Assembly: GCF_004214895.1 (NCBI RefSeq)
Contig: NZ_CP035952.1
Coordinates: 558,001-622,000, forward strand
Source: Pseudomonas tructae
GTDB taxonomy: Bacteria > Pseudomonadota > Gammaproteobacteria > Pseudomonadales > Pseudomonadaceae
DNA length: 64,000 nucleotides
Direction of reading: 5' to 3'
The notes under the pieces: generated by a model
What the model was told of the DNA's origin: nothing
What the model saw: only the letters and a program-made list of their open reading frames with translations
Database searches by the model: none
Shown here: piece by piece, positions 1-9,346 of the stretch
Layout of the letters: the number at the start of each line of letters is the position of its first letter
How positions within the stretch are numbered: the stretch's first letter is position 1
Translations under genes and position numbers: made by a program

Positions 1-1129
1 CTGGCAAACCCTCGACCTCGACCGGCTGGCGCTAGATCCCAAGGCTTATGCGTTGCCCGATGGTATCGATCTGCTGATTAATGCCGCTGGCGTGCTCAGC
101 ACTCGGGAAGGCGAACTGTCGCTGACCCAGGACGTGGGTACCCGCGCACTGTTCGACCTGGCGGCGCAGCGTGGCGTCCGGGTTTTGCAGATTTCCGCAC
201 TAGGGGCTGGTGAACAGGCAGATGTGCTATTTCTGGCCAGCAAGGCGCGTGCGGACGACTACTTGCTCGGCTTGGGTGTTCCGGCCGTAGTCCTGCGCCC
301 GTCACTGGTGCTCGGTGCAGGCGGCACCAGCAGCCAGTGGCTGGCGCGCTTGTCGCCCTGGCCTTTGATACCACTGTTGAGCGTCAAGGCGCAGTTGCAG
401 CCCGTGCATATCGACGACCTGAGTGCTGCAGTGCTGGCGTTGTTGCGCCAGTGGCCGGCGCACCCCTGCGTCGTGCCGCTGGTCGGCCCGCAGCAAATGA
501 CCCTGGCACAGGTGCTGGATAGTCTGCGCGCTGCACAGGGCTGGGCGCCGGCCCGCTACGTGGCAGTGTCGTCACTGTTCGCCCGGCCTGCGGCATGGCT
601 TGGCGATCGCCTGGGCTGGCGGGCACTGAACAGTCAGAGCCTGAACATGGCCCAGCGCGATAACTGCGCCGACCCCGGCATCCTTGCCGAGCACAGCGGT
701 TATCGCTGCGCACCGCTGGCCTCGCGGCTGGCAACCTGGCCGAGCGCCGGCCAGAGCAGTCAGCTGGCGTTACGACCGCTGATGCTGGCAGTGCTGGTAT
801 TGATCTGGCTGGGCACTGCCGTGGTCAGCCTTGGCCCTGGCCACGACTGGGGCTTGCGCATTCTTGCCGAAGCAGGCTTGCAAGGCTTGCCCGCCACCCT
901 GGCAGTGATTGCCGGCTCGCTGTGTGATTTCGCCCTGGGCATCGGCCTGTTGCTGCGCCGCTGGCGGCGCCGGGCGCTGCAGGCGCAACTGCTGTTGATG
1001 CTCGGCTACACGCTGATCATCAGCCTGATCCTGCCGCACTACTGGTTCGACCCTTACGCTGCCGTCGCCAAGAACCTGGTGATGATGGTGGCAACCCTTT
1101 GGCTTCTATGGACTGAACCGCGTCGATGA
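1..1129 (+). CDS. SDR-family NAD(P)-binding protein fused to DoxX-like membrane domain (5' end outside window)
   Basis: The reading frame is open from the first bases of the window, so the N-terminus with the nucleotide-binding glycine motif lies upstream; the in-frame TTG at 53 is not the real start. The visible first half looks like an atypical (extended) SDR of the NAD(P)H-binding group (NAAGV strand, then a region resembling NmrA/complex I subunit-like epimerases). From about base 770 the protein becomes hydrophobic, with about four membrane segments typical of the DoxX_3-like C-terminal domain found fused to such SDRs. The stop overlaps the next start by 4 bases, so the two membrane proteins are probably translationally coupled. 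Substrate unknown. Confidence 0.8.
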   Translation, partial: WQTLDLDRLALDPKAYALPDGIDLLINAAGVLSTREGELSLTQDVGTRALFDLAAQRGVRVLQISALGAGEQADVLFLASKARADDYLLGLGVPAVVLRPSLVLGAGGTSSQWLARLSPWPLIPLLSVKAQLQPVHIDDLSAAVLALLRQWPAHPCVVPLVGPQQMTLAQVLDSLRAAQGWAPARYVAVSSLFARPAAWLGDRLGWRALNSQSLNMAQRDNCADPGILAEHSGYRCAPLASRLATWPSAGQSSQLALRPLMLAVLVLIWLGTAVVSLGPGHDWGLRILAEAGLQGLPATLAVIAGSLCDFALGIGLLLRRWRRRALQAQLLLMLGYTLIISLILPHYWFDPYAAVAKNLVMMVATLWLLWTEPRR

Positions 1130-1593
1130 GTGCTTACCTGCTGCTCAAAACCCTGCATATCCTGTCTTCCACCGTATTGTTCGGCCTGGGTGCCGGTTCT
1201 GCCTACTACGCATTGCGTGCCTGGCGCACCGGCAAGGTCGAAGTGATCGCGGCCACCTTCAAACACCTGGTGTTCGCCGACTGGGCATTTACCGCGACCA
1301 CCGCGGTTTTCCAGCCGTTGAGCGGCATCGGCCTGGTGCTGCTGGCCGGATGGCCGCCGCACCAGAGCTGGTTGATGTGGAGTTTTGGCCTGTATGTGTT
1401 TGCCGGGATTTGCTGGTTGCCGGTGGTCTGGCTGCAAATCCGCGTGCACAAGATGGCCGAGCAGGCGCAACGGGACGAAATGCCAATGCCGATGAAGGCC
1501 GCCAGCTACATGCGCTGGTGGTTTGGCCTGGGCTGGCCGGCATTCCTGGCGTTCATGGTGATCTTCTACCTGATGGTCGCCAAGCCAAGCTGA
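1126..1593 (+). CDS. DUF2269 family integral membrane protein
   Basis: A 155-residue protein with about four hydrophobic helices (near residues 5-28, 45-75, 85-105 and 128-150), matching the size and layout of the DUF2269 family, whose function is not established. The ATG overlaps the stop of the SDR/DoxX gene (ATGA), which argues for one transcript and perhaps a membrane complex. Histidine 11 in the first helix and a Trp-rich loop near residue 75 are visible, but I draw no catalytic conclusion from them. Confidence 0.75.
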   Translation: MSAYLLLKTLHILSSTVLFGLGAGSAYYALRAWRTGKVEVIAATFKHLVFADWAFTATTAVFQPLSGIGLVLLAGWPPHQSWLMWSFGLYVFAGICWLPVVWLQIRVHKMAEQAQRDEMPMPMKAASYMRWWFGLGWPAFLAFMVIFYLMVAKPS

Positions 1594-1627
1594 AGCCGCT
1601 GCCGGGGAGGCAGCGGCCGCTCAGGCA

Positions 1628-2284
1628 TCAGTCGCGCAGGCTGAGCACTTGCCAGCCGCGCTTCTGGGCCTCAGCGCGCAGGTTCGGGTCAGGGTCGACC
1701 GCCACCGGGTGGGTGACCTGCTCCAGCAGCGGCAGGTCGTTCATCGAGTCGCTGTAGAAGTAGCTGTCGTCCAGGCTGTAGCCGTTTTCCAGCAACCAAC
1801 GGTTCAGGCGCGTCACCTTGCCTTCACGGAAGCAGGGTATATCGGTACTGCGCCCGCTGAAACGGCCGTCGACCATTTCGCATTCGGTGGCCAGCAGGGT
1901 CTGCACGCCCAGGCGTTTGGCAATCGGGCCAGTGATGAAACGGTTGGTGGCGGTGATGATCACCAGCTTGTCGCCAGCGGCGCGGTGCTTTTCCAGCAGG
2001 GCCAGGGCCTTGGGCAGGATGATCGGCTCGACGCAATCGCGCATGAAGTCGCGGTGCCATTCGTCGAGTTGGGCCATCTCTGTGCTCGCGAGGATTTCCA
2101 GGCTGAAGTTCAGGTAGGCATTGAGGTCGAGCTTGCCGGCCAGGTAGTCCTGATAGAAGGCGTCGTTGCGGTTCTGGTACTCGACCGGGTCGAGAATGCC
2201 GCGTTCGCACAGGTAATCGCCCCAAGCATGGTCGCTGTCGCCGCCAAGGAGAGTATTGTCCAGATCGAATAAAGCCAGGCGCAT
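1628..2284 (-). CDS. HAD-family (subclass IB) phosphatase
   Basis: 218 residues. Motif I is FDLDNT near residue 6, with Asp7 as the expected nucleophile and Asp9 as the acid/base. The C-terminal motif IV reads [11 protein letters not shown], supplying the Mg2+-binding acids, and an ITATN stretch in the middle fits motif II. The order and spacing resemble SerB-like HAD-IB phosphatases, but the substrate cannot be read from sequence. I chose the ATG at 2284 rather than the codon 15 bases upstream because family members begin directly with [11 protein letters not shown]. It is divergent from rppH, with a 140-bp shared upstream region. Confidence 0.85.
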   Translation of the reverse strand: MRLALFDLDNTLLGGDSDHAWGDYLCERGILDPVEYQNRNDAFYQDYLAGKLDLNAYLNFSLEILASTEMAQLDEWHRDFMRDCVEPIILPKALALLEKHRAAGDKLVIITATNRFITGPIAKRLGVQTLLATECEMVDGRFSGRSTDIPCFREGKVTRLNRWLLENGYSLDDSYFYSDSMNDLPLLEQVTHPVAVDPDPNLRAEAQKRGWQVLSLRD

Positions 2285-2424
2285 TGAAGTCACTCGCATA
2301 ACATCTGAAAAGTCCCACAGAATACGGACTTTTCACATCGGTGCACATAAGGTAAACAGGCGCGTTGCTGGCTTCGTGACCTTTGTGGAACAATGCCGTG
2401 ACATGCGTTTGCGAGGTTGCTGCC

Positions 2425-2904
2425 GTGATCGACCCCGATGGTTTTCGCCCCAATGTCGGGATCATTCTGACGAATGATCTTGGGCAGGTGCTATGGGCTC
2501 GACGGATCAACCAGGATGCCTGGCAGTTCCCCCAGGGAGGTATCAACCCCGAGGAAACGCCGGAAGATGCCCTGTACCGCGAGCTGAACGAAGAAGTGGG
2601 GCTGGAGCGAGACGATGTTGAAATTCTTGCCTGCACCCGCGGCTGGTTGCGTTATCGTTTACCCCAACGCCTGGTCCGTACCCACAGCCAACCGCTGTGC
2701 ATCGGCCAGAAACAGAAATGGTTCCTGCTGCGCCTGGTCTCCAATGAGCAGCGGGTGCGGATGGATCTGACCGGTAAACCGGAGTTCGACGGCTGGCGCT
2801 GGGTCAGCTATTGGTATCCGCTGGGCCAGGTGGTGACATTCAAGCGCGAGGTTTACCGCCGCGCTCTCAAAGAGCTTGCCCCGCGCCTGCTGGCGCGCGA
2901 CTGA
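2425..2904 (+). CDS. rppH: RNA 5'-pyrophosphohydrolase RppH (Nudix)
   Basis: 159 residues. RppH removes pyrophosphate from the 5' triphosphate of mRNAs and so starts RNase E-dependent decay. The Nudix box (GX5EX7REUXEEXGU) runs from about residue 38 to 60, with the QFPQGG lead-in and a RELNEEVG core. I use the GTG at 2425, because it gives the usual N-terminus (M/V)[11 protein letters not shown]; the upstream in-frame ATG at 2383 adds 14 residues unlike the family. ptsP follows after 22 bases in the same direction, an arrangement conserved in gamma-proteobacteria. Confidence 0.95.
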   Translation: MIDPDGFRPNVGIILTNDLGQVLWARRINQDAWQFPQGGINPEETPEDALYRELNEEVGLERDDVEILACTRGWLRYRLPQRLVRTHSQPLCIGQKQKWFLLRLVSNEQRVRMDLTGKPEFDGWRWVSYWYPLGQVVTFKREVYRRALKELAPRLLARD

Positions 2905-2926
2905 CGACGGAGTTCGACCCCGAGCC

Positions 2927-5206
2927 ATGCTCAATACGCTGCGCAAGATCGTCCAGGAAGTTAACTCCGCCAAGGATCTCAAGACGGCGTTGGGGATCAT
3001 TGTGTTGCGTGTCAAAGAGGCCATGGGCAGTCAGGTCTGCTCGGTGTACCTGCTCGACCCCGAGACCAACCGTTTCGTGTTGATGGCCACCGAAGGCCTG
3101 AACAAGCGCTCGATCGGCAAGGTCAGCATGGCGCCCAACGAGGGCCTGGTCGGCCTGGTGGGTACCCGCGAAGAGCCGCTGAACCTGGAAAACGCCGCCG
3201 ACCACCCTCGGTACCGCTACTTCGCCGAAACCGGCGAAGAACGTTTTGCCTCCTTCCTCGGTGCGCCGATCATCCACCACCGCCGCGTGGTCGGGGTGTT
3301 GGTCATCCAGCAAAAGGAGCGGCGCCAGTTCGACGAGGGCGAAGAAGCCTTCCTGGTAACCATGAGCGCGCAGTTGGCCGGGGTTATCGCCCATGCCGAG
3401 GCCACCGGTTCGATCCGCGGCCTGGGCCGCCAGGGCAAGGGTATCCAGGAGGCCAAGTTCGTCGGCGTACCCGGTTCACCCGGTGCTGCGGTGGGCAAGG
3501 CGGTGGTCATGTTGCCACCGGCTGACCTCGATGTGGTGCCGGACAAGAGCGTCGATGACATCGACGCCGAGCTGAAACTGTTCAACAACGCCCTGGAAGG
3601 GGTGCGCGAAGACATGCGCAACCTCTCCGCCAAGCTCGCCACCCAATTGCGCCCGGAAGAGCGTGCGCTGTTCGACGTCTACCTGATGATGCTCGACGAC
3701 GCCGCCCTGGGCGGAGAAGTGGTGCAGGTGATCAAGACCGGTCAGTGGGCCCAGGGTGCGTTGCGCCAGGTGGTGGGCGAGCATGTCAATCGCTTCGAGC
3801 TGATGGACGACGCCTACCTGCGCGAGAGGGCTTCGGACGTGAAGGATCTGGGCCGGCGATTGCTGGCCTACCTGCAGGAGGCCCGTCAGCTGTCGTTGGT
3901 CTATCCCGACAACACCATTCTCATCAGTGAAGAACTGACCCCGGCGATGCTCGGCGAAGTGCCGGAAGGCAAGCTGGTCGGCCTGCTCTCGGTACTGGGC
4001 TCGGGCAACTCCCACGTCGCCATCCTGGCCCGGGCCATGGGCATTCCGACGGTCATGGGCCTGGTCGACCTGCCGTACTCCAAGGTCGACGGCATCGACA
4101 TGATCGTCGATGGCTACAAGGGCGAGGTCTACACCAACCCCAGTGACGTGCTGCGCAAGCAGTACGCCGAAGTGGTCGAAGAAGAGCGCCAGCTGGCCCA
4201 GGGCCTGGATGCTCTGCGCGAACTGCCGTGTATCACCCTCGATGGCCACCGCATGCCGCTGTGGGTCAACACCGGCCTGCTCGCCGATGTCGCCCGCGCC
4301 CAGCAACGTGGCGCCGAAGGCGTCGGCCTGTACCGCACCGAAGTGCCGTTCATGATCAACCAGCGCTTCCCCAGCGAAAAGGAACAGCTGGCGATCTACC
4401 GCGAACAACTGGCGGCCTTCCACCCGCTGCCGGTGACCATGCGCAGCCTGGATATCGGCGGCGACAAGGCGCTGTCGTACTTCCCGATCAAGGAAGACAA
4501 CCCGTTCCTGGGCTGGCGCGGCATTCGCGTCACCCTCGACCACCCGGAAATCTTCCTGGTGCAGACCCGCGCCATGCTCAAGGCCAGTGAAGGCCTGAAC
4601 AACCTGCGCATCCTGCTGCCGATGATTTCCGGTATCCACGAACTCGAAGAAGCCCTGCACCTGATCCACCGGGCCTGGGGCGAAGTGCGCGACGAAGGCA
4701 CCGATGTGCCGATGCCGCCGGTGGGGGTGATGATCGAAATCCCCGCTGCGGTGTACCAGACCCGCGAGCTGGCACGCCAGGTGGACTTCCTCTCGGTCGG
4801 TTCCAACGACTTGACCCAGTACCTGCTGGCGGTTGACCGCAACAACCCGCGAGTCGCCGACCTCTATGACTACCTGCACCCGGCGGTGCTCCAGGCCCTG
4901 CAGAACGTGGTGCGCGATGCCCACGCCGAAGGCAAGCCGGTGAGTATCTGCGGTGAGATGGCCGGTGATCCGGCGGCGGCGGTGCTGTTGATGGCCATGG
5001 GTTTTGACAGCCTGTCGATGAACGCCACCAACCTGCCCAAGGTGAAGTGGATGTTGCGCCAGGTCAGCCTGAGCAAGTCCAGGGAGTTGCTGGCCCAGGC
5101 CATGGGCATCGACAACCCGCAAGTTATCCACAGCTCGCTGCAGCTGGCCCTGAAGAACCTGGGCCTGGCGCGGATGATCGGCCCCGGAGTTGGCAAGGCC
5201 CTTTGA
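2927..5206 (+). CDS. ptsP: PtsP, phosphoenolpyruvate-protein phosphotransferase of the nitrogen PTS (EI-Ntr)
   Basis: 759 residues. It passes phosphate from PEP to NPr (PtsO) and on to PtsN, a regulatory cascade that senses nitrogen and PEP status. Order of domains: N-terminal GAF (about 15-150), PEP-utilising N-terminal domain (from about 180), swivelling phosphohistidine domain with SGNSHVAILAR (His near residue 363), then the TIM-barrel PEP-binding domain with GSNDLTQYLLAVDRNN and the CGEMAGDP active-site cysteine motif. The ATG at 2927 gives the standard MLNTLRKIVQEV start; the ORF is open further upstream only because it overlaps the rppH end. Likely in an operon with rppH. Confidence 0.97.
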   Translation: MLNTLRKIVQEVNSAKDLKTALGIIVLRVKEAMGSQVCSVYLLDPETNRFVLMATEGLNKRSIGKVSMAPNEGLVGLVGTREEPLNLENAADHPRYRYFAETGEERFASFLGAPIIHHRRVVGVLVIQQKERRQFDEGEEAFLVTMSAQLAGVIAHAEATGSIRGLGRQGKGIQEAKFVGVPGSPGAAVGKAVVMLPPADLDVVPDKSVDDIDAELKLFNNALEGVREDMRNLSAKLATQLRPEERALFDVYLMMLDDAALGGEVVQVIKTGQWAQGALRQVVGEHVNRFELMDDAYLRERASDVKDLGRRLLAYLQEARQLSLVYPDNTILISEELTPAMLGEVPEGKLVGLLSVLGSGNSHVAILARAMGIPTVMGLVDLPYSKVDGIDMIVDGYKGEVYTNPSDVLRKQYAEVVEEERQLAQGLDALRELPCITLDGHRMPLWVNTGLLADVARAQQRGAEGVGLYRTEVPFMINQRFPSEKEQLAIYREQLAAFHPLPVTMRSLDIGGDKALSYFPIKEDNPFLGWRGIRVTLDHPEIFLVQTRAMLKASEGLNNLRILLPMISGIHELEEALHLIHRAWGEVRDEGTDVPMPPVGVMIEIPAAVYQTRELARQVDFLSVGSNDLTQYLLAVDRNNPRVADLYDYLHPAVLQALQNVVRDAHAEGKPVSICGEMAGDPAAAVLLMAMGFDSLSMNATNLPKVKWMLRQVSLSKSRELLAQAMGIDNPQVIHSSLQLALKNLGLARMIGPGVGKAL

Positions 5207-5219
5207 TTTTTTGCGGGGA

Positions 5220-5249
5220 ATGTGGGAGCGGGCTTGCCCCGCGATAGCG
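5220..5249 (+). repeat. Single REP element
   Basis: One copy of the Pseudomonas REP (TGTGGGAGCGGGCTTGCCCC followed by GCGATAG) between the convergent ptsP and NRDE genes. It runs up to, and probably into, the stop codon of the NRDE gene. No inverted partner is adjacent. Confidence 0.85.
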
Positions 5250-5996
5250 TCAAACCTGCAAGCACACCTCCCCCAGGTGCCCACCAAACGGCCCAAAACT
5301 GCGCTCCACCAGCTTGCGCCGCCCATCCGCCTCGACAATCAGCACGGTACTGGCCCGCGTCCCGTAGTTCTGGCTGGCAATAAACACGCTCGACAACAAA
5401 CGCTCGGTCCCAAGCCCCACGCCGGTCTCCGGCAGCTCGGTATCCGCCGCCTGCAGGTTATCCCCAAGCAGCTCCAGCAAGCGTTGCGGCTGCGGGTCGG
5501 CCAAATGCTGCTGCAGCCCCGCCCGCGCCTTGAGCAGTTTTGGCCAGGGCGTATCCAGGCCTGCATTGGATAAACCGTAAACGCCCTCAGCCAGCAGACG
5601 TGGGGTGCCTTGCCGGGCATTCAGGTAGCCCAGTTGCCGGTTGTCACCTACCAGTAGATTGAACCCCGAATACTGCCGGCTGCGGCTGGCCACCTGATCC
5701 AGGTATGCCTCGACACTCAGCTCGCTCTGCAGGAATGCCGCCACCAGTTCGCCTCTGGAGCGTGTGCCCAGGGCCTGCTGCGGGTCGCGAATATTGGTCA
5801 GCGCGGCGAACCGTCCGGCCGGACCTACGCCCAGCCACGTGCCTCCGGCTTCAAGGTCACGTCCGGCATAGACGCCCGGGGCATTCTCCCACGACGCCAG
5901 GGCCTGGGTCGGGCGTGCATAGAACTCGTCGCGGTTGGCCGCAACGATCAGGGGCCGGGCATGTCCGGGCCGCCAGGCGAAGACGATCAGGCACAT
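5250..5996 (-). CDS. NRDE-family (TANGO2-like) protein
   Basis: 248 residues, beginning MCLIVFAW, with Cys2 exposed after Met removal as in Ntn-hydrolase-like proteins, and the eponymous NRDE motif at residues 21-24. A TNIRDP stretch and a GGTWLG motif follow, as in the family. Eukaryotic TANGO2 homologues have been linked to haem handling; the bacterial role is not settled. No signal peptide or membrane segment is visible, so cytosolic. It converges on ptsP and diverges from the TauE/SafE gene. Confidence 0.8.
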   Translation of the reverse strand: MCLIVFAWRPGHARPLIVAANRDEFYARPTQALASWENAPGVYAGRDLEAGGTWLGVGPAGRFAALTNIRDPQQALGTRSRGELVAAFLQSELSVEAYLDQVASRSRQYSGFNLLVGDNRQLGYLNARQGTPRLLAEGVYGLSNAGLDTPWPKLLKARAGLQQHLADPQPQRLLELLGDNLQAADTELPETGVGLGTERLLSSVFIASQNYGTRASTVLIVEADGRRKLVERSFGPFGGHLGEVCLQV

Positions 5997-6088
5997 AGGG
6001 GGTCCTTTGTGTTTTCCTCACTTTATCTTCACTAGAGCCACAGGCCTACCTTCCGTTACCATGCCGGACTGAATTTACGGGGGCGACA

Positions 6089-6871
6089 ATGGAATTCGTG
6101 CTCTATCTGGCGCTGGGCGCCTGTGCAGGCGTGCTGGCCGGGTTGTTCGGCGTCGGTGGCGGCATCATCATCGTGCCGGTGCTGGTGTTCAGTTTCACCC
6201 TGCAAGGCTTCGACGCCTCGGTGCTGACCCACCTGGCGGTGGGGACTTCGCTGGCGACCATTGTCTTCACCTCGGTCAATGCCATTCGCGAGCACCACCG
6301 CAAAGGCGCGGTGCAGTGGCCGATTTTCGTCTGGATGACCTTGGGCATCTTGGTGGGTGCCGGTATCGGCGCCAAGACTGCCTCGGCGATCCAGGGCCCG
6401 ATGCTGCAAAAGATCATTGGTGTGTTTGCCCTGGTGATCGCAGCGCAGATGGCCCTGGACCTCAAGCCCAAGGCCAGCCGTGGCATTCCCGGCAAGCCCG
6501 GGCTGACTGTCGCCGGTAGCGTGATCGGCTGGGCCTCGGCGATCTTCGGCATTGGCGGCGGTTCGCTGACCGTGCCGTTCCTGACCTGGCGCAGCCTGCC
6601 CATGCAGCAGGCGGTGGCGACGTCATCGGCTTGTGGTTTCCCGATTGCCGTGGCCAGCGCCCTGAGTTTCATCTGGCTGGGCTGGCATGACCCGCACCTG
6701 CCGGCGCACAGCCTGGGTTTTGTGTACCTGCCGGCGCTGCTGGGCATTGCCTTGACCAGCATGTTTTTCGCCCGCTTCGGCGCGCGCCTGGCGCATAAAC
6801 TGTCGCCACGCTTGCTCAAACGGCTATTTGCCGCGCTGTTGTTCTGCGTCGGCCTGAGCTTTTTGCTTTAA
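6089..6871 (+). CDS. TauE/SafE family sulfite/anion exporter
   Basis: 260 residues with seven to eight predicted membrane helices. Two internal repeats each carry the glycine-rich GVGGG/GIGGG motif ([13 protein letters not shown] near residue 20 and [13 protein letters not shown] near residue 152), diagnostic of the TauE/SafE family. Family members export sulfite, sulfoacetate or related organic anions; the substrate here cannot be assigned. It lies 14 bases upstream of lgt in the same direction, an arrangement also seen in other Pseudomonas genomes. Confidence 0.88.
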   Translation: MEFVLYLALGACAGVLAGLFGVGGGIIIVPVLVFSFTLQGFDASVLTHLAVGTSLATIVFTSVNAIREHHRKGAVQWPIFVWMTLGILVGAGIGAKTASAIQGPMLQKIIGVFALVIAAQMALDLKPKASRGIPGKPGLTVAGSVIGWASAIFGIGGGSLTVPFLTWRSLPMQQAVATSSACGFPIAVASALSFIWLGWHDPHLPAHSLGFVYLPALLGIALTSMFFARFGARLAHKLSPRLLKRLFAALLFCVGLSFLL

Positions 6872-6885
6872 CGAGAGGAGTCACC

Positions 6886-7695
6886 ATGCTGCCTTACCCG
6901 CAGATCGATCCAGTGGCCGTGGCCCTGGGTCCGCTGAAAATCCATTGGTACGGCCTGATGTATCTGGTCGGCATCGGCGGCGCCTGGTTGCTGGCCTCGC
7001 GTCGCCTCAATCGCTTCGATCCGACCTGGAGCCGCGAGAAACTCTCCGACCTGGTGTTCTGGCTGTCGATGGGGGTGATTGTCGGTGGCCGCCTGGGCTA
7101 CGTGCTGTTCTACGACCTGCACGCCTACCTGGCCAACCCGGCGCTGATCTTCGAGGTGTGGAAGGGCGGCATGTCGTTCCATGGCGGTTTCATCGGCGTG
7201 ATGCTGGCGGCCTTGTGGTTTGGCAAGCGCAACAACAAGTCGTTCTTCGAACTGATGGATTTCGTCGCGCCGCTGGTGCCGATCGGCCTGGGCGCCGGGC
7301 GTATCGGCAACTTCATCAACGCCGAGCTGTGGGGCAAGGCCACCGACGTGCCTTGGGCCATGGTCTTTCCGCCGTTCAGCGACCCGGCCCAGTTGCCGCG
7401 TCACCCGTCGCAGCTGTACCAGTTCGCCCTGGAAGGTGTGGCGTTGTTCCTGATCCTGTGGCTGTACTCGCGCAAACCGCGCCCGACCATGGCGGTTTCC
7501 GGCATGTTCGCGCTGTTCTACGGGATCTTCCGCTTCATCGTGGAGTTCGTGCGGGTACCCGATGCCCAGCTTGGCTACATCGCCTTTGGCTGGTTGACCA
7601 TGGGTCAGTTGCTCTGCGTGCCGATGATCCTCGGTGGTATCTTCCTGATCTGGTGGGCCTACAACCGCAAACCTACGGCCAAGGCCGCCGTTTGA
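6886..7695 (+). CDS. lgt: Prolipoprotein diacylglyceryl transferase
   Basis: 269 residues. Lgt transfers diacylglycerol from phosphatidylglycerol to the lipobox cysteine of prolipoproteins, the first step in lipoprotein maturation in the inner membrane. Visible family signatures: [10 protein letters not shown] near the N-terminus, [11 protein letters not shown], the Lgt signature [15 protein letters not shown], and RHPSQLYQ. About seven membrane helices. The ATG has a clear upstream GAGAGGAG. It is followed by thyA after 47 bases, the common lgt-thyA pairing. Confidence 0.97.
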   Translation: MLPYPQIDPVAVALGPLKIHWYGLMYLVGIGGAWLLASRRLNRFDPTWSREKLSDLVFWLSMGVIVGGRLGYVLFYDLHAYLANPALIFEVWKGGMSFHGGFIGVMLAALWFGKRNNKSFFELMDFVAPLVPIGLGAGRIGNFINAELWGKATDVPWAMVFPPFSDPAQLPRHPSQLYQFALEGVALFLILWLYSRKPRPTMAVSGMFALFYGIFRFIVEFVRVPDAQLGYIAFGWLTMGQLLCVPMILGGIFLIWWAYNRKPTAKAAV

Positions 7696-7742
7696 ATTTC
7701 CACGGCAGGGCGATCCCCTGCCGTCCTAGCTACAGGTAAGCC

Positions 7743-8714
7743 ATGAAACAGTATCTAGATCTGGTCCGCGACGTGATCGAAAACGGCACCCTGCAGGGTA
7801 ACCGTACCGGCATCCGCACCATCAGCCTGCCGGGCGCCATGCTGCGCTTCGACCTGCAGAAGGGCTTCCCGGCCATCACCACCCGCAAGCTGGCGTTCAA
7901 GTCGGCGATCGGCGAGATGGTCGGTTTCCTGCGCGGGGTGAAGAACGCTGGCGAGTTCCGCGAGCTGGGCTGCAAGGTCTGGGACCAGAACGCCAACGAA
8001 AACGCCCAGTGGCTGGCCAACCCGTTCCGCCAGGGTCATGACGACCTCGGCGAAATCTACGGCGTGCAATGGCGCCAGTGGCCGGCCTACAAGCGCATCC
8101 CACTGAGCAACCCGGCTGCCATCGAACTGGCCAAGAGCCAGGGCTTCCAGCAGATCGCCCAGGCCGAAGAAGATGGCGAAGCCTTCGTCGTGCTGTACAA
8201 GGCCATCGACCAGATCCGCCAGTGCATCGACACCATCCACAACGACCCGGGCAGCCGGCGCATCCTGTTCCACGGTTGGAACTGCGCCCAGCTCGACGAG
8301 ATGGCCCTGCCGCCGTGCCACTTGCTGTACCAGTTCCACCCCAATGTCGAGACCAAGGAAATCTCCCTGACCCTCTACATCCGCTCCAATGACCTGGGCC
8401 TGGGCACTCCGTTCAACCTCACCGAAGGCGCCGCTTTGCTGTCGCTGATGGGCCGCCTGACCGGCTACACGCCGCGCTGGTTCACCTACTTCATCGGTGA
8501 TGCGCACGTCTACGAGAACCACCTGGACATGCTCAATGAGCAGCTCAAGCGCGAGCCGCTGGCGGCGCCGAAGCTGGTGATCAATGAGCGTGTGCCGGAG
8601 TTCGCCAAGACGGGCGTGTACGAGCCAGAGTGGCTGGAGAAGATCGAACCGAGCGACTTCAGCCTCGAAGGCTACGAGCACCACGCGCCGATGACGGCGC
8701 CGATGGCGGTCTGA
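7743..8714 (+). CDS. thyA: Thymidylate synthase ThyA
   Basis: 323 residues. It methylates dUMP to dTMP using methylene-tetrahydrofolate. The active-site region reads [12 protein letters not shown], with the catalytic Cys at about residue 192; the upstream arginine pair ([11 protein letters not shown]) binds phosphate, and the [13 protein letters not shown] and HVYENHLD segments are also typical. The protein is longer than the 264-residue E. coli enzyme because of an insert around residues 85-150 (region containing [12 protein letters not shown]), normal for pseudomonads. Its folate partner folA lies about 12 kb away in this window. Confidence 0.97.
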   Translation: MKQYLDLVRDVIENGTLQGNRTGIRTISLPGAMLRFDLQKGFPAITTRKLAFKSAIGEMVGFLRGVKNAGEFRELGCKVWDQNANENAQWLANPFRQGHDDLGEIYGVQWRQWPAYKRIPLSNPAAIELAKSQGFQQIAQAEEDGEAFVVLYKAIDQIRQCIDTIHNDPGSRRILFHGWNCAQLDEMALPPCHLLYQFHPNVETKEISLTLYIRSNDLGLGTPFNLTEGAALLSLMGRLTGYTPRWFTYFIGDAHVYENHLDMLNEQLKREPLAAPKLVINERVPEFAKTGVYEPEWLEKIEPSDFSLEGYEHHAPMTAPMAV

Positions 8715-8739
8715 GTTCTAACTGTCTGAATATGTAACT

Positions 8740-8811
8740 GTGGGAGCGGGCTTGCCCCGCGATAGCGATGTAACTGATAAATCGCTTCGCGGGGCAAGCC
8801 CGCTCCTACAG
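8740..8811. repeat. REP inverted pair (BIME) after thyA
   Basis: Two REPs in head-to-head orientation: GTGGGAGCGGGCTTGCCCC and, inverted, GGGGCAAGCCCGCTCCTACA, separated by a short linker that itself contains the related ATCGC boxes. It lies between convergent thyA and cadR and could fold as a long hairpin that may act as a bidirectional transcription barrier. Confidence 0.9.
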
Positions 8812-8820
8812 GTACCTCAA

Positions 8821-9264
8821 TCAGTGCCCGTGGCTTCTGCCCACATGTGAAGGCTCCGCCTCTGGCGCCGTCACCGCACCATTGACCTCAAGATGCTGCA
8901 GGATCGAGCACTGAACCTCCTGGGGATGACAGTGCTGGCGCAGTTCCAGCAGTTGCGTTTGTAGCGCTTGCAGCCCATCGATGCGCGCCTTGACGTGCTG
9001 GATGTGCTCGTCGATCAACGCATTGACGCTTTCGCACTGGTCTTCCGGGCTGTCGCGCAGGCGCAGCAGGCTGCGGATTTCTTCCAGGGTCATGTCCAGG
9101 GTGCGGCAGTTGCGGATGAAGGTCAGGCGCTCGACGTGGGCCTGGGTGTACATCCGGTAGTTGCCCTCGCTGCGCGCCGGCTCCGGCAGCAAGTTTTCCC
9201 GCTCGTAGTAACGGATGGTTTCCACCGCGCAATCGGTGGCCTTGGCCAGTTCTCCGATCTTCAT
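8821..9264 (-). CDS. cadR: CadR, MerR-family Cd(II)-responsive regulator
   Basis: 147 residues. N-terminal winged helix-turn-helix (MKIGELAKATDCAVETIRYYE), dimerisation helix from about 80 to 110, and a C-terminal metal loop. Cys77, Cys112 and Cys119, and the C-terminal His140, His145 and His147, sit at the positions described for P. putida CadR, which distinguishes it from ZntR or PbrR. I start at the ATG at 9264; the ORF continues upstream through the operator but that segment is the divergent promoter. It represses and, with Cd(II), activates cadA from the shared operator. Confidence 0.95.
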   Translation of the reverse strand: MKIGELAKATDCAVETIRYYERENLLPEPARSEGNYRMYTQAHVERLTFIRNCRTLDMTLEEIRSLLRLRDSPEDQCESVNALIDEHIQHVKARIDGLQALQTQLLELRQHCHPQEVQCSILQHLEVNGAVTAPEAEPSHVGRSHGH

Positions 9265-9287
9265 CTGCAAATACCTCGACAAGTGGC

Positions 9288-9318
9288 TTGACCCTATAGT
9301 GGCTACAGGGTGTTCACT
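9288..9318 (+). promoter_or_regulatory. MerR-type cadA promoter with CadR operator
   Basis: A TTGACC -35 box at 9288-9293 and a weak TTCACT -10 at 9313-9318 are separated by 19 bp, the over-long spacer typical of MerR-regulated promoters. The spacer contains the near-perfect dyad ACCCTATAG-TGG-CTACAGGGT (9291-9311). It lies 23 bases from the cadR start and 28 bases before cadA, so one operator can serve both divergent genes. Confidence 0.88.
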
Positions 9319-9346
9319 TGGCAACAGGACATTTAAGGATGAACCC

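Noticed and set aside
53..1129. TTG at 53 as the start of the first gene
   Set aside because: The frame is open to the window edge and the Rossmann nucleotide motif of the SDR would be missing; the gene is truncated by the window.
3476..5338. 620-residue minus-strand frame opposite ptsP
   Set aside because: A codon-bias shadow of ptsP; no start context and it runs through the intergenic REP.
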